Both the position numbers and the translations under genes were made by a program. Below the pieces are notes generated by a model. The model had not been told where the DNA came from and searched no databases. It saw only the letters and a program-made list of their open reading frames with translations. 26,945 bases of DNA from Prevotellamassilia sp. (GTDB lineage: Bacteria; Bacteroidota; Bacteroidia; Bacteroidales; Bacteroidaceae): NCBI GenBank assembly GCA_018383375.1, contig JAHAWW010000310.1, positions 1 to 26,945 of the forward strand, written 5' to 3'. Within the stretch, counting starts at the first letter, position 1; each line of letters opens with the position of its first letter. Of this stretch, positions 16,123 to 23,767 are shown in pieces.

Positions 16123-16496
16123 TTCACGGCAATGCACTCAATCTCCAGACGGGCGCCTTTGGGCAGCGTTTTGACGGCCACAGCCGAGCGCGCGGGGGGA
16201 GTGGAGGTGAAAAATTCGGCATAGGCGGCGTTCATTTCGGCAAAGTCGGCCATATCGGCCAGGAAGACGGTGGTCTTCACCACATTGTCGAGCGTCAGTC
16301 CGGCTTCGGCCAAGATGTTGGAGGCGTTGGTCAGAGCTTGACGGGTCAAGGCATCCACGCCGCCCTCGGCAAATTCGCCGGTGGCAGGGTCAATGGGGAG
16401 CTGGCCCGACACAAAAACCAAATTACCGGCCACAATGGCCTGACTGTAAGGACCAATGGCCGCAGGGGCCTTGGTGGTCGAAAGTGCTTGTTTCAT
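16119..16496 (-). CDS. ridA: RidA family enamine/imine deaminase
   Basis: A 125-residue RidA/YjgF/UK114 protein; the trimeric enzymes hydrolyse reactive 2-aminoacrylate and related enamines made by PLP enzymes such as serine dehydratase. The N-terminal GPYSQA (15-20), the substrate-binding Arg in PPARSAV (Arg103) and the Glu of LEIECIA (Glu120) are all present, so the protein should be an active deaminase of the RidA subgroup. It overlaps the LOG gene by 4 nt and follows the S9 peptidase gene by 57 bp. A serine acetyltransferase gene lies 4 kb upstream, but no functional link is shown. Confidence 0.94.
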   Translation of the reverse strand: MKQALSTTKAPAAIGPYSQAIVAGNLVFVSGQLPIDPATGEFAEGGVDALTRQALTNASNILAEAGLTLDNVVKTTVFLADMADFAEMNAAYAEFFTSTPPARSAVAVKTLPKGARLEIECIAVK

Positions 16497-16553
16497 AACA
16501 ATAAGTGGGTGTGGTTGAGGGGATGGTTGGGCTTCAAGGTCGAAGCGATGAGA

Positions 16554-18722
16554 TTATTTCAAGTAATCGTCAAAATAGCGTGTGATGCGGTCGTGTAGGT
16601 GCACCTGCATATGGCCCGCCATGTTGTGACCCTCGCCGGGATAGACGAAATAGTCGGGCTGGGTGCCGGCGTCTTCACAAGCCTTGAGGAAAGAGAGACT
16701 GTGCTGCAACACACAAGTGGGGTCGTTGTAGCCCACAATGATTTGCAAGCGGCCTTTGAGGTTCTTGGCTTTAGGCAGCAGACTTGAACTCTCGTAGCCC
16801 TCAGGATTTTCTTGAGGCGTGTCCATATAACGTTCGCCATACATCACCTCGTAGTATTTCCAGTCTATCACAGGGCCACCGGCTACGCCGACTTTGAACA
16901 CATCGGGATAGCTACACATCAAGTTGGTGGTCATAAAGCCGCCAAACGACCAGCCGTGTACACCGAGGCGGTTGCTGTCGACATAAGGCAGGCTCTTAAG
17001 GAACTTCACGCCTTCGAGCTGGTCTTTCATTTCGTTGTCGCCGAGATGACGGTGGGTGCAACTCTCAAACTCAAATCCGCGATATTCAGAGCCGCGGCTG
17101 TCGAGCACAAACATCACGTAGCCGCGCTGGGCCATATAATATTCCCACGGACGAGCGCTGTAGTTCCACGAGGCGTCGACCAAATGGGCGTGAGGGCCGC
17201 CATAGACATAGACAATGGCGGGGTAGGTCTTGTTGGGGTCGAAGTCGACGGGTTTCACGAGACGGTAATACAGGTCGGTGACGCCATCGGCGGCTTTTAT
17301 CGTGCCTGAGGTGATTTGGGGCATGTTGAATGCTTCATAACACTTGTCGTCGGCCCAGACATTGACGGCCGACGGAGCGGTGGTGGAGGCAAGGTCAACA
17401 TGGCGGTACACATTGGGTGCGTTCCAAGTGTCTATCATATAGCGGCCGCCGGACGAGAGTTGGGCATGGTGCACACCCTGACCGTTGTCGAGGCGTGTGC
17501 GCTTGCCGGTCTTTACATTGACCGCATAAATGTTGTGACAGATTGGCGAGTCGGCGTTGGCCTTAAATATGATGCTGCGTGTGGTCTCGTTGAAACCAAG
17601 CATTTCAATCACTTCAAACGTGCCTTTGGTGAGTTGCCCAAGTTCTTTGCCCGTTGTGTCAAAGAGATAGAGGTGGTTGTAGCCGTCGCGGCGTGTTTGA
17701 TAGACAAACTTGCTGCTGTCCCACGGCAAAAAGACAATAGGATTGCAAGGCTCAACATAGCGCGCGTTGGTCTCGGTGTAAAGCACGGCAAGACGGCGAC
17801 CGGTGGCAGCGTCATAACTCACCAGTTCGGCCTTGTCTTGTGAGCGCGGCACTTCGATGACATAAATGGTCTTTTCGTCGGGACTCCAGGCGATGTTGGT
17901 GAAATAGCGGTCGGTGGGGTCGCCGGCTTGCAGATAAATCGTCTGCTCGGTGGAGGGGTTATACACACCGATGGTGACCTTGTGGCTCGTCATGCCGGCC
18001 ATGGGGTATTTCTCGGGAGCGAGCGTGGCCACACGCGGCTCGTTGTCGACAAGGGGGAAGTCGGTCACCATCGTCTGGTCCATACGATAGAAAGCCAGCA
18101 ATTGACCTTTGGGGCTCCAGAACGTACCCTTGTTGATGCCAAACTCGTCGCGGTGGACGCTTTGGCCGTATTGCAATTCGCGTGAACCGTCGGTCGAGAC
18201 CTGATGGGTTTTGCCGTCGGCCGTGGTGACGAAGAGGTTCCAATCTTTCACGAAAGCCTCACTCCGTGATGCATAAGTGAAGTCGTTATGACTGCTACCG
18301 CTGACGCGCGGTCCCTGCCACACGATTTGCTTGGTCTTCCAGTCGTAAAGCAGGTTGGCCGTTGCAGTCTGCAACAGTGCCAGAGTCTTGCCGGCTTCGG
18401 GAAATTGGGCCGAATAGAGGGCATAGACGGGTTGGGTTGTGGCTGTGTCGATGGCAGCATTGACGTCGGCGAGGGTGAAGAGGGTAGACGCCTTGCCTAA
18501 GCGGCCTTTGGCGTCGGACAAGGTCTTGACCTCCTCGACCGAGAGTTCCACCATGCGGTCGCCCCAGAAGGTGGAGAAGTGGCCGGCCGGCCGGTGTGAC
18601 CAAAAGTCTTTGCCACCCCACATGATGTCCTCGAGGGTGAATGAGCGTTTTGTCTGTGCCATTGTGCTTGATGGCTGCAAACTCAATAGGGCCAAGGCAG
18701 CCAAAATGATTTTCTTGATCAT
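16554..18722 (-). CDS. Secreted S9 prolyl peptidase (DPP-IV-like)
   Basis: A 722-residue serine peptidase of the S9 prolyl oligopeptidase family. A signal peptide (MIKKIILAALALLSLQPSS, cut near TMA-Q) sends it to the periplasm. The DPPIV-type beta-propeller fills about residues 60-440, including EFGINKGTFWSPKG, and the alpha/beta-hydrolase domain follows. Catalytic residues are Ser592 in GWSFGG, Asp667 in GYNDPTC and His699 in EGHNM, with spacing of 75 and 32 as in DPP-IV. The Asp motif differs from the more usual DDNV form. It probably removes dipeptides or tripeptides with proline from peptide N-termini. The frame is open 33 codons further upstream, but the ATG at 18722 begins a proper signal peptide. 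Confidence 0.92.
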   Translation of the reverse strand: MIKKIILAALALLSLQPSSTMAQTKRSFTLEDIMWGGKDFWSHRPAGHFSTFWGDRMVELSVEEVKTLSDAKGRLGKASTLFTLADVNAAIDTATTQPVYALYSAQFPEAGKTLALLQTATANLLYDWKTKQIVWQGPRVSGSSHNDFTYASRSEAFVKDWNLFVTTADGKTHQVSTDGSRELQYGQSVHRDEFGINKGTFWSPKGQLLAFYRMDQTMVTDFPLVDNEPRVATLAPEKYPMAGMTSHKVTIGVYNPSTEQTIYLQAGDPTDRYFTNIAWSPDEKTIYVIEVPRSQDKAELVSYDAATGRRLAVLYTETNARYVEPCNPIVFLPWDSSKFVYQTRRDGYNHLYLFDTTGKELGQLTKGTFEVIEMLGFNETTRSIIFKANADSPICHNIYAVNVKTGKRTRLDNGQGVHHAQLSSGGRYMIDTWNAPNVYRHVDLASTTAPSAVNVWADDKCYEAFNMPQITSGTIKAADGVTDLYYRLVKPVDFDPNKTYPAIVYVYGGPHAHLVDASWNYSARPWEYYMAQRGYVMFVLDSRGSEYRGFEFESCTHRHLGDNEMKDQLEGVKFLKSLPYVDSNRLGVHGWSFGGFMTTNLMCSYPDVFKVGVAGGPVIDWKYYEVMYGERYMDTPQENPEGYESSSLLPKAKNLKGRLQIIVGYNDPTCVLQHSLSFLKACEDAGTQPDYFVYPGEGHNMAGHMQVHLHDRITRYFDDYLK

Positions 18723-18760
18723 ATTAGATTTAATGAAAAGCGTAGTTGCAAAGATGTAGG

Positions 18761-18775
18761 AAGCCGCCACGGCTT
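18761..18775 (-). terminator. Possible weak terminator after the methyltransferase gene
   Basis: AAGCCG (18761-18766) pairs with CGGCTT (18770-18775) around a 3-nt loop. The hairpin sits 19 bp beyond the methyltransferase stop codon, but the sequence after it on the minus strand (CCTACATCTTTG) is only mildly U-rich. It may only be partial, allowing read-through into the peptidase gene. Confidence 0.3.
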
Positions 18776-18793
18776 TGGTGCTTGTGGGCGCTT

Positions 18794-20371
18794 TTAGTCG
18801 CGATGTCCTCGTGAGTTCCATTTACCGCCTGCTGGCCGTTCGCCGCGTTGGCCTCCTTTGAAGCCACGGCTGTCGCGTTGGCCAAACTTGCCTTCGCCGC
18901 GATTAAATCGGCCTTCGCGGCGTTCAAACTTACCGCCAAAGTCGCCACTCTTTCGTCCATAGTTACGGCCTTCGCGCTCGCCGTGCTCACGGCGTGGGGC
19001 GCGGTCGGCCGTCTGATTGCGCATTTTGCGGGCCATCAGGCGCTCAAACTCAAAATGCTTGTTGCGCAGGGCGGCATATTGTGGGTCGTAGTCGTTGTTG
19101 TCGTCGGTTTCTCGCGAGGGGCGTTGGTCGGCAAAACGGCCGTTGAACTCGCCACGGTTGAGTTTGAAACGGCGTTTTTCGCCCATCTTCTCCTTTTCTT
19201 CGGCGGTTTTCACCTCACCGCCTGAGGCGCGGAAGTCGTTGAGGCGGCCGCTAAAGAGTTGGTATTTACGCAGTTCACACTCCAAGGCGCCGTTATAAAG
19301 CGGTATTTTGATGCTGGGCTTGAGACCGATTTCGTCGAAACATTCTTCTTTATAGCTAATCACCCAAGCCTCGCCGCCGGTAAAGGCGTGTTTGAGTCGC
19401 TCGCCGATGGTGCGGTAAAGGCCTAAGAGGTCGGGCGACACCAGTCGCTCGCCATAGGGCGGGTTGGTAATCATCAGCGACTCTTCGGCGGGCTGCTCAA
19501 AATGCTTAATATCGCGTTGGGCAAACTCAATGCAGTCGGCCACGCCGGCACTTTTGGCGTTGGCCGTGGCCACTTCGATGGCGCGGACGTTAAGGTCGTA
19601 GCCGTAAATCTTATGGTCAAAGGCTCGTTCGGCAGAGTCGTCGTTGTAGATGCGGTCAAGGAGCGCACTGTCGAAGTCTTTCCATTTCTCAAAGCCAAAA
19701 GACTTGCGGAAAACGCCCGGGTAGATGTTGCGGGCCATAAGGGCGGCCTCGATGGCTATCGTGCCCGAGCCGCAGAACGGGTCTATGAGATCTTTGTCGA
19801 ACTGCCATCCCGAGAGTTTGATGATGCCTGCCGCCAGCACTTCGTTTATGGGTGCCTCGACTGAGCCTGTGCGGTAGCCGCGCAGGTGGAGGCTTTCGCC
19901 CGACGAGTCAAGTGAGAGCGTACACTTGTCTTCGGCGATGTGGATGTTGAGGCGGAGGTCGGGATTGGTGATGCGGATGTTGGGACGCTTGCCTGTGGTT
20001 TCGCGGAAGTAGTCGGCGATGGCGTCTTTCACCTTATAGGCCACAAACTTTGAGTGGCGGAACTCTTGCGAATAGACCACGGAGTCGACAGAGAAGGTGG
20101 TGTCGAGGTCGAGATAGTCGGCCCAGTTAATGGCTTTGACAGCATTGTAGACATCGTCGGCGTCTTTGGCCTGAAAGTGTGTGATGGGCTTGAGGATGCG
20201 CACGGCGGTGCGGAGGCAGAAGTTGGCGCGGTACATCATCTCTTTGTCGCCTGAGAAAGAGACCATGCGTCGGCCGATTTGTATGTCGTTGGCGCCGAGC
20301 TCGGTGAGTTCTTGGGCCAGCACCTCCTCTAATCCCTGGAAGGTTTTGGCAATGAGTTCGAATTGTTCCAT
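18794..20371 (-). CDS. THUMP-domain RNA methyltransferase with RG-rich tail
   Basis: A 525-residue SAM-dependent methyltransferase of the class that includes the N-terminal half of RlmL, the enzyme that makes m2G in 23S rRNA. A ferredoxin-like/THUMP RNA-binding region spans about 1-165. The methyltransferase domain follows, with the SAM-binding DPFCGSGT (197-204) and the catalytic NPPYGERL (303-310), which is typical of N2-guanine methylation. After about residue 390 the protein becomes strongly basic, and residues 456-525 form a low-complexity tail of G, R, F, E and N with RG-type spacing, likely an RNA-binding extension. The fused second methyltransferase of E. coli RlmL is absent. The exact target base is inferred from the family. 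It lies 42 bp after the serine acetyltransferase gene, probably in one transcript. Confidence 0.92.
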   Translation of the reverse strand: MEQFELIAKTFQGLEEVLAQELTELGANDIQIGRRMVSFSGDKEMMYRANFCLRTAVRILKPITHFQAKDADDVYNAVKAINWADYLDLDTTFSVDSVVYSQEFRHSKFVAYKVKDAIADYFRETTGKRPNIRITNPDLRLNIHIAEDKCTLSLDSSGESLHLRGYRTGSVEAPINEVLAAGIIKLSGWQFDKDLIDPFCGSGTIAIEAALMARNIYPGVFRKSFGFEKWKDFDSALLDRIYNDDSAERAFDHKIYGYDLNVRAIEVATANAKSAGVADCIEFAQRDIKHFEQPAEESLMITNPPYGERLVSPDLLGLYRTIGERLKHAFTGGEAWVISYKEECFDEIGLKPSIKIPLYNGALECELRKYQLFSGRLNDFRASGGEVKTAEEKEKMGEKRRFKLNRGEFNGRFADQRPSRETDDNNDYDPQYAALRNKHFEFERLMARKMRNQTADRAPRREHGEREGRNYGRKSGDFGGKFERREGRFNRGEGKFGQRDSRGFKGGQRGERPAGGKWNSRGHRD

Positions 20372-20413
20372 TGTGTGGTGCTCCGATATGCGGTGTTTGG
20401 AATATGTTCTGTT

Positions 20414-21307
20414 TCAGTCTGTTCCGTCTGTCTTGGTCACTTTTTCGCCCGGCTCAACATCGCGTGTCAGCCAGACGTTGGCACCGATGGTGGCGCCTTT
20501 GCCAATGGTGATGCGGCCCAGCAGTGTGGCGTTGGAGTAGATGATGACGTCGTCGTTGATAATGGGGTGTCGCGGATTGTTTTTGATGGGGTTGCCGTCG
20601 GCGTCGAGCGGAAAGCTTTTGGCACCGAGGGTGACGCCCTGATAGAGTTTGACGTTTTTGCCGATGATACAAGTGGCGCCTATCACCACGCCGGTGCCGT
20701 GGTCTATGGTAAAGCTTTCGCCGATTTGCGCGGCCGGATGAATGTCGATGCCGGTCTCGCTGTGGGCGATTTCGGTGATGATGCGCGGGATGAGCGGTAC
20801 GCCCAGTTTGTGGAGTTCGTGTGCCAGTCGGTAGCAGGTCAGAGCCTTTATGACGGGATAACAACTGATGACCTCGCCATAGTTTTGTGCGGCGGGGTCG
20901 CCGAGGTAGGCCGCTTCGACGTCGGTGGCGAGAATGCGGCGCACTTCCGGCAGGCGGCTAATCAGTTTGGCTGCAATCTCGGCGGCGTGGCAGTGGCAGT
21001 CGCAATGTGGGCCGTTGTCTTCGCTGAAACAGAGTCCGGCTTCTATCTGGCTGGTGAGCAAACCGAAAAGGCGCTCTGTCTCCATGCCTATATGGTATTT
21101 CACGGTGACGTGGTTGAGCGCAGACTTGCCGTAATAACCGGGAAAGAGCAAGGCTCTGCACAGGCAGATAATCTCTTCGAGCGCCGGTGCCGACGGCAGT
21201 GGGTCGCCGTGGCGGTGTTGGTGGAAGAGTCCCTTCATTTGTTGGGTGTCTGAGAGAGCCTCAACGGTTTGGGCCAATATATGGGCGTAGTTGTCTGGTT
21301 GGTTCAT
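20414..21307 (-). CDS. cysE: Serine O-acetyltransferase
   Basis: A 297-residue serine acetyltransferase, making O-acetylserine from serine and acetyl-CoA for cysteine synthesis. The N-terminal half is helical (about 1-180); the C-terminal left-handed beta-helix holds the family motif DHGTGVVIG with catalytic His203 and GVTLGAKSF (224-232). Length is close to the CysE family. An unusual His/Cys cluster HCDCHCH (101-107) lies in the N-terminal domain; such residues could bind a metal or report oxidation, but this is unproven. The cysteine synthase partner is not in the window. The start at 21307 is the only good Met and lies just below a candidate promoter. Confidence 0.92.
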   Translation of the reverse strand: MNQPDNYAHILAQTVEALSDTQQMKGLFHQHRHGDPLPSAPALEEIICLCRALLFPGYYGKSALNHVTVKYHIGMETERLFGLLTSQIEAGLCFSEDNGPHCDCHCHAAEIAAKLISRLPEVRRILATDVEAAYLGDPAAQNYGEVISCYPVIKALTCYRLAHELHKLGVPLIPRIITEIAHSETGIDIHPAAQIGESFTIDHGTGVVIGATCIIGKNVKLYQGVTLGAKSFPLDADGNPIKNNPRHPIINDDVIIYSNATLLGRITIGKGATIGANVWLTRDVEPGEKVTKTDGTD

Positions 21308-21329
21308 GTTGATGACCGGCTGTGAAGAG

Positions 21330-21337
21330 CAAAATTA
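21330..21337 (-). promoter_or_regulatory. Candidate -7 element for cysE
   Basis: On the minus strand TAATTTTG is a full match to the Bacteroidota -7 consensus TAnnTTTG. The expected -33 position carries TTCA, so only part of a TTTG match. Transcription would start near 21324, giving a short leader of about 17 nt. Confidence 0.4.
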
Positions 21338-21424
21338 AGGATTATTTTCGTAAGTGTGAAAAAAGGCTTGGTTTTAATGTAAAATAGCGCCGTGGTCGGC
21401 GGTAGGGTGTGGGTTTGACGGCAC

Positions 21425-21460
21425 AAAAAAACAGACCGTCTTCAGTGTTGAAGCGGTCTG
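21425..21460 (-). terminator. Intrinsic terminator of rpsT
   Basis: A 12-bp stem with one bulged base (CAGACCG 21432-21438 with CGGTCTG 21454-21460, continued by CTTCA/TGAAG) and a 4-nt loop. On the minus strand it is followed immediately by seven U residues (21425-21431). It starts 27 bp after the rpsT stop codon. Confidence 0.9.
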
Positions 21461-21487
21461 CTTAGTTCTTTTACAATCTCTGGCTGA

Positions 21488-21742
21488 TTAGGCCAAACCA
21501 TTCACGTGAAGGGCAAGGCTTGACTTAATGTTAGCGGCCTTGTTTTTGTGAATGATGTTGTTTTTGGCGAGCTTGTCGAGCATCTTCTGCACTTTGGGCA
21601 GGAGCTCGGTGGCTGCAGCCTTGTCAGTTGTGGCGCGGAGCTTGCGCACAGCGTTACGCATAGTTTTGGCGTAATATCTGTTGTGCAGTCTGCGAGCGGC
21701 AGTCTGACGAATTCTCTTTACAGATGATTTGTGGTTTGCCAT
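21488..21742 (-). CDS. rpsT: 30S ribosomal protein S20
   Basis: An 84-residue, strongly basic S20 protein that binds 16S rRNA in early assembly of the 30S subunit. The sequence begins ANHKSSVKRIRQTAARRLHN after Met, which is diagnostic, and the length is standard. The gene follows tRNA-Glu by 26 bp on the same strand and ends at a strong terminator, so tRNA and protein are probably made from one short transcript with processing. The recO / tRNA-Glu / rpsT neighbourhood is familiar from Bacteroidales genomes. Confidence 0.98.
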   Translation of the reverse strand: MANHKSSVKRIRQTAARRLHNRYYAKTMRNAVRKLRATTDKAAATELLPKVQKMLDKLAKNNIIHKNKAANIKSSLALHVNGLA

Positions 21743-21768
21743 TGTTTGTGTGTCGTTTTTTTATTTTG

Positions 21769-21840
21769 TAGTCCCTAGCGGAATCGAACCGCTCTTTAGA
21801 GAATGAAAATCTCTCGTCCTAACCGATAGACGAAGGGACC
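21769..21840 (-). tRNA. tRNA-Glu (anticodon UUC)
   Basis: On the minus strand the sequence starts GGTCCCTTCGTCTATCGG and folds into a cloverleaf. The acceptor stem is GGTCCCT/AGGGACT (first pair G-U). The anticodon stem is AGAGA/TCTCT with the loop TTTTCAT, giving anticodon UUC, and the T arm is AGCGG TTCGATT CCGCT. The CCA end is not encoded (ACA follows the acceptor). It has its own promoter 44 bp upstream. Confidence 0.95.
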
Positions 21841-21883
21841 GCCTTAAGTGGCTGTTCAGTCCTTGCGGGCTGAATTGCGAGTG

Positions 21884-21914
21884 CAAAAGTAGGAGATTTT
21901 TTCCATACTCCAAA
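21884..21914 (-). promoter_or_regulatory. Promoter of tRNA-Glu and rpsT
   Basis: On the minus strand the -33 element TTTG (21911-21914) and the -7 element TACTTTTG (21884-21891) are separated by exactly 19 bp, a full match to the Bacteroidota rule. Transcription should start near 21877, about 37 nt before the mature tRNA. The same spacing and boxes are seen for the susC promoter in this window. Confidence 0.75.
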
Positions 21915-21943
21915 ACTTTTCGCGTCTTTTTTTGAAAAATCTG

Positions 21944-21951
21944 TATTTTTG
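21944..21951 (+). promoter_or_regulatory. Candidate -7 element for recO
   Basis: TATTTTTG on the plus strand matches TAnnTTTG, about 78 nt before the recO start. The -33 element is not at the standard distance, so the assignment is weak. If used, it would form a divergent pair with the tRNA-Glu promoter. Confidence 0.35.
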
Positions 21952-22028
21952 CTTGGGTTTTGCGTCAATAAACCGGATTGGGGCGCACCTGTTTTTGTTT
22001 CACTCCTTATTATATATAGGCGGCGTTT

Positions 22029-22754
22029 ATGCAAATCAAGTCTGAAGGATTGGTGTTTCGTACCACAAAATATGGCGACGACGGTTTGATTGTCGATGTC
22101 TTGACCTGTGCGAGCGGCATGGTGTCTTTTATGGTGAAACGTTCGCGTTCGCCTCGTGCGGCTGTGCGTCACACGCTCTTTCAGCCTTTGACCTGTGTGG
22201 AGTTGACTTGGGATTGTCGCAAGGCGGGTGTGTTGCAGAAACCCACTTCGGCGCGTTGTGTGCAGGGGTTTATTGATTTGCACGCTCATCCTTACAAGGC
22301 GTCGATGGCGCTGTTTCTCTCGGAGTTTTTGCACTATGCCGTGCGGGTCGAGACGCCGCCGGGCCTGTTGTACGATTATTTGGTGGGTTCGTTGACTTGG
22401 TTGGATGCTGCTCCCGACCAGTTTTCCAATTTCCATTTGGTTTTTCTCTTGCGTTTGGCGCGTTTTTTGGGTTTCTCGCCCAATCTCGACACTTTCGCTC
22501 CCGGTCGCTGTTTTGATCTTCGTGCGGGTGTGTTTGTCGACGGCCGGCCCGACCATCCCGACTTCGTTCCGCCGTCAGACGCAGCCCGTCTTCCGTTGCT
22601 CATGCGTATGAACTATGGCACCATGCGCCTGTTTCGTTTCACCGGCGAAGAGCGCAACCGCACGCTGACCTATATCAATGCCTATTATCGTCAGCATTTG
22701 CCGTCGTTTCCCGAGCTCAAGTCGCTCGACGTTTTGCGTCAGGTGTTTCGCTGA
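22029..22754 (+). CDS. recO: DNA repair protein RecO
   Basis: A 241-residue RecO, which helps load RecA onto SSB-coated single-stranded DNA together with RecR, in gap repair and recombination. The N-terminal OB-fold begins with the family pattern MQIKSEGLVFRTTKYGDDGLIVDVLT; the helical domain follows and lacks the Cys zinc knuckle that some RecO proteins carry, as is common in Bacteroidota. Length is normal. It is the only protein gene on the plus strand in this window, divergent from tRNA-Glu and convergent with the glycosyltransferase genes, with a bidirectional terminator between. Confidence 0.93.
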   Translation: MQIKSEGLVFRTTKYGDDGLIVDVLTCASGMVSFMVKRSRSPRAAVRHTLFQPLTCVELTWDCRKAGVLQKPTSARCVQGFIDLHAHPYKASMALFLSEFLHYAVRVETPPGLLYDYLVGSLTWLDAAPDQFSNFHLVFLLRLARFLGFSPNLDTFAPGRCFDLRAGVFVDGRPDHPDFVPPSDAARLPLLMRMNYGTMRLFRFTGEERNRTLTYINAYYRQHLPSFPELKSLDVLRQVFR

Positions 22755-22854
22755 TAATTGTCTTTTGTGTTTTGCCCCAATGGCGTTATCTTTGGAGCGA
22801 GTATGAGAGAGAGGGGCCTCAAAACGGTCTCTTTTTTTCATAATCAGGCCGTTA

Positions 22855-22930
22855 CGGGAATAAGGCGCGTTTTTTCTGTCCTTATTCCCGTCATTTTTGT
22901 CCTTATGCCGGGAATGCTTGGGCCTATGCG
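22855..22930. repeat. Dispersed CCTTAT element, copy 2
   Basis: An 11-bp perfect inverted repeat CGGGAATAAGG (22855-22865) / CCTTATTCCCG (22880-22890) overlaps a series of words TCCTTATT (22879), TCCTTATG (22900) and CCTATGC (22923). Words and spacing match the copy near 14164-14217. The function is unknown. Confidence 0.5.
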
Positions 22931-23000
22931 AGGCCGTTTGGAATGGTTTTGAGGCGGTATGACGAGGCTTTTGTGTCGTCTCAAAAGCCTTTTGAAAAGA

Positions 23001-23038
23001 AAAACGAGGTTGCCGCGTCACGCTGAACCCCGTTTTTT
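23001..23038. terminator. Bidirectional terminator between recO and the polysaccharide locus
   Basis: An 11-bp stem with one A-C mismatch (23001-23011 with 23026-23036) and an inner GCG/CGC pairing around TCA. Reading plus, the arm ends in CGTTTTTT; reading minus, it ends in CGTTTTTCTTTTC. Both sides therefore have U-tracts, which suits the convergent genes on either side. It begins 15 bp after the glycosyltransferase stop codon. Confidence 0.75.
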
Positions 23039-23053
23039 GAACATTTTGTCCCA

Positions 23054-23767
23054 TCATTTTCGCCCAAAGGCCCGTCGGAGAAGATGGCCGATGAGATAAA
23101 GGCGGTATTTCAACTGGAAGGCCGTCGAGTTGGTCGATTTGGCTCCGCCGTTGCTGGTGTTGCCCTCGTGTCGGCGGTATTTGATGAGTTTGTCGTCGAT
23201 GATGACGGCTTTGTAGAATGTTTTGGCCACGAGGAAGAGCCAATTGTCGTGGGTGCAGAGCTTATGGTTTTTGGGGAAGGGAAGGGCTTTGTTCAGAATG
23301 GTGCGCCTGAAACACATGCAGCAGCCTAAATACCGAAATCTGATGATGTTGCCCAGATACGAGCGCGAAGAGTGGTAGAGTTGGTAAAACGAGGGCGCTA
23401 TTTCCTCTTCGTCAAAGTTGACCACCTGGGCGTCGCTCACCACGAAGTCGCAGTGCTCCAGCAGGGCCAGGCAGCGCTCCACCTTGCCCGGCATCCAGAG
23501 GTCGTCTTGGTCGGCAAGGAAGATGATGTCGCCTGTGGCCGCTTTGAGGGCATGCTCAAAGTTGCTCACATAGCCGTGGTCGGTGGTGTGGTGCACGATG
23601 CGTATTTGCGGCAGTTCCAGCGCCTCTATCACGTCGAGTGTGTCGTCGGTCGAGCCGTCGTCGGATATGACAATCTCGTCGTCGGCCGAGAGTTGGCAGG
23701 CGATGGAGCGGAGCTGCTCACCGATGTAGGCGGCACCGTTGTAGGTGGCTATACAGACAGAAATCAT
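23054..23767 (-). CDS. Family 2 glycosyltransferase
   Basis: A 237-residue GT-A fold glycosyltransferase that probably adds one sugar to a lipid-linked polysaccharide repeat unit at the cytoplasmic face of the membrane. The N-terminus CIATYNG (5-11), the SDDGSTDDT nucleotide-binding motif (35-43) and the metal-binding region ADQDDLW (85-91) are classical for GT2. The C-terminal part ends in a basic stretch after KYRRHEGNTSNGG, a pattern seen in rhamnosyltransferase-like enzymes; the actual sugar is not predictable. The frame stays open 56 codons upstream inside the preceding gene; the ATG at 23767 gives the standard GT2 start and overlaps the previous stop by 4 nt (ATGA), implying coupled translation. 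Confidence 0.92.
   Translation of the reverse strand: MISVCIATYNGAAYIGEQLRSIACQLSADDEIVISDDGSTDDTLDVIEALELPQIRIVHHTTDHGYVSNFEHALKAATGDIIFLADQDDLWMPGKVERCLALLEHCDFVVSDAQVVNFDEEEIAPSFYQLYHSSRSYLGNIIRFRYLGCCMCFRRTILNKALPFPKNHKLCTHDNWLFLVAKTFYKAVIIDDKLIKYRRHEGNTSNGGAKSTNSTAFQLKYRLYLIGHLLRRAFGRK

Larger units (their letters stand above)
22755..23053. other. Convergent intergenic region after recO
   Basis: About 300 bp with no gene. It holds a dispersed repeat copy (22855-22930), a 7-bp palindrome TCAAAAGCCTTTTGA (22981-22995) and a bidirectional terminator (23001-23038). A T-run at 22831-22838 may also help to end the recO transcript. Confidence 0.6.

Noticed and set aside
18723..18821. Longer N-terminus for the S9 peptidase
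   Set aside because: The extra 33 residues would hide a well-formed signal peptide and overlap the methyltransferase gene.
20363..21253. Plus-strand open frame (296 codons) opposite cysE
   Set aside because: It is the antisense shadow of the serine acetyltransferase gene; the composition is typical of such shadows.
21819..22556. Minus-strand open frame across the tRNA and recO
   Set aside because: It runs through the tRNA-Glu 5' end and its promoter, and antisense to recO; it is an artefact of composition.
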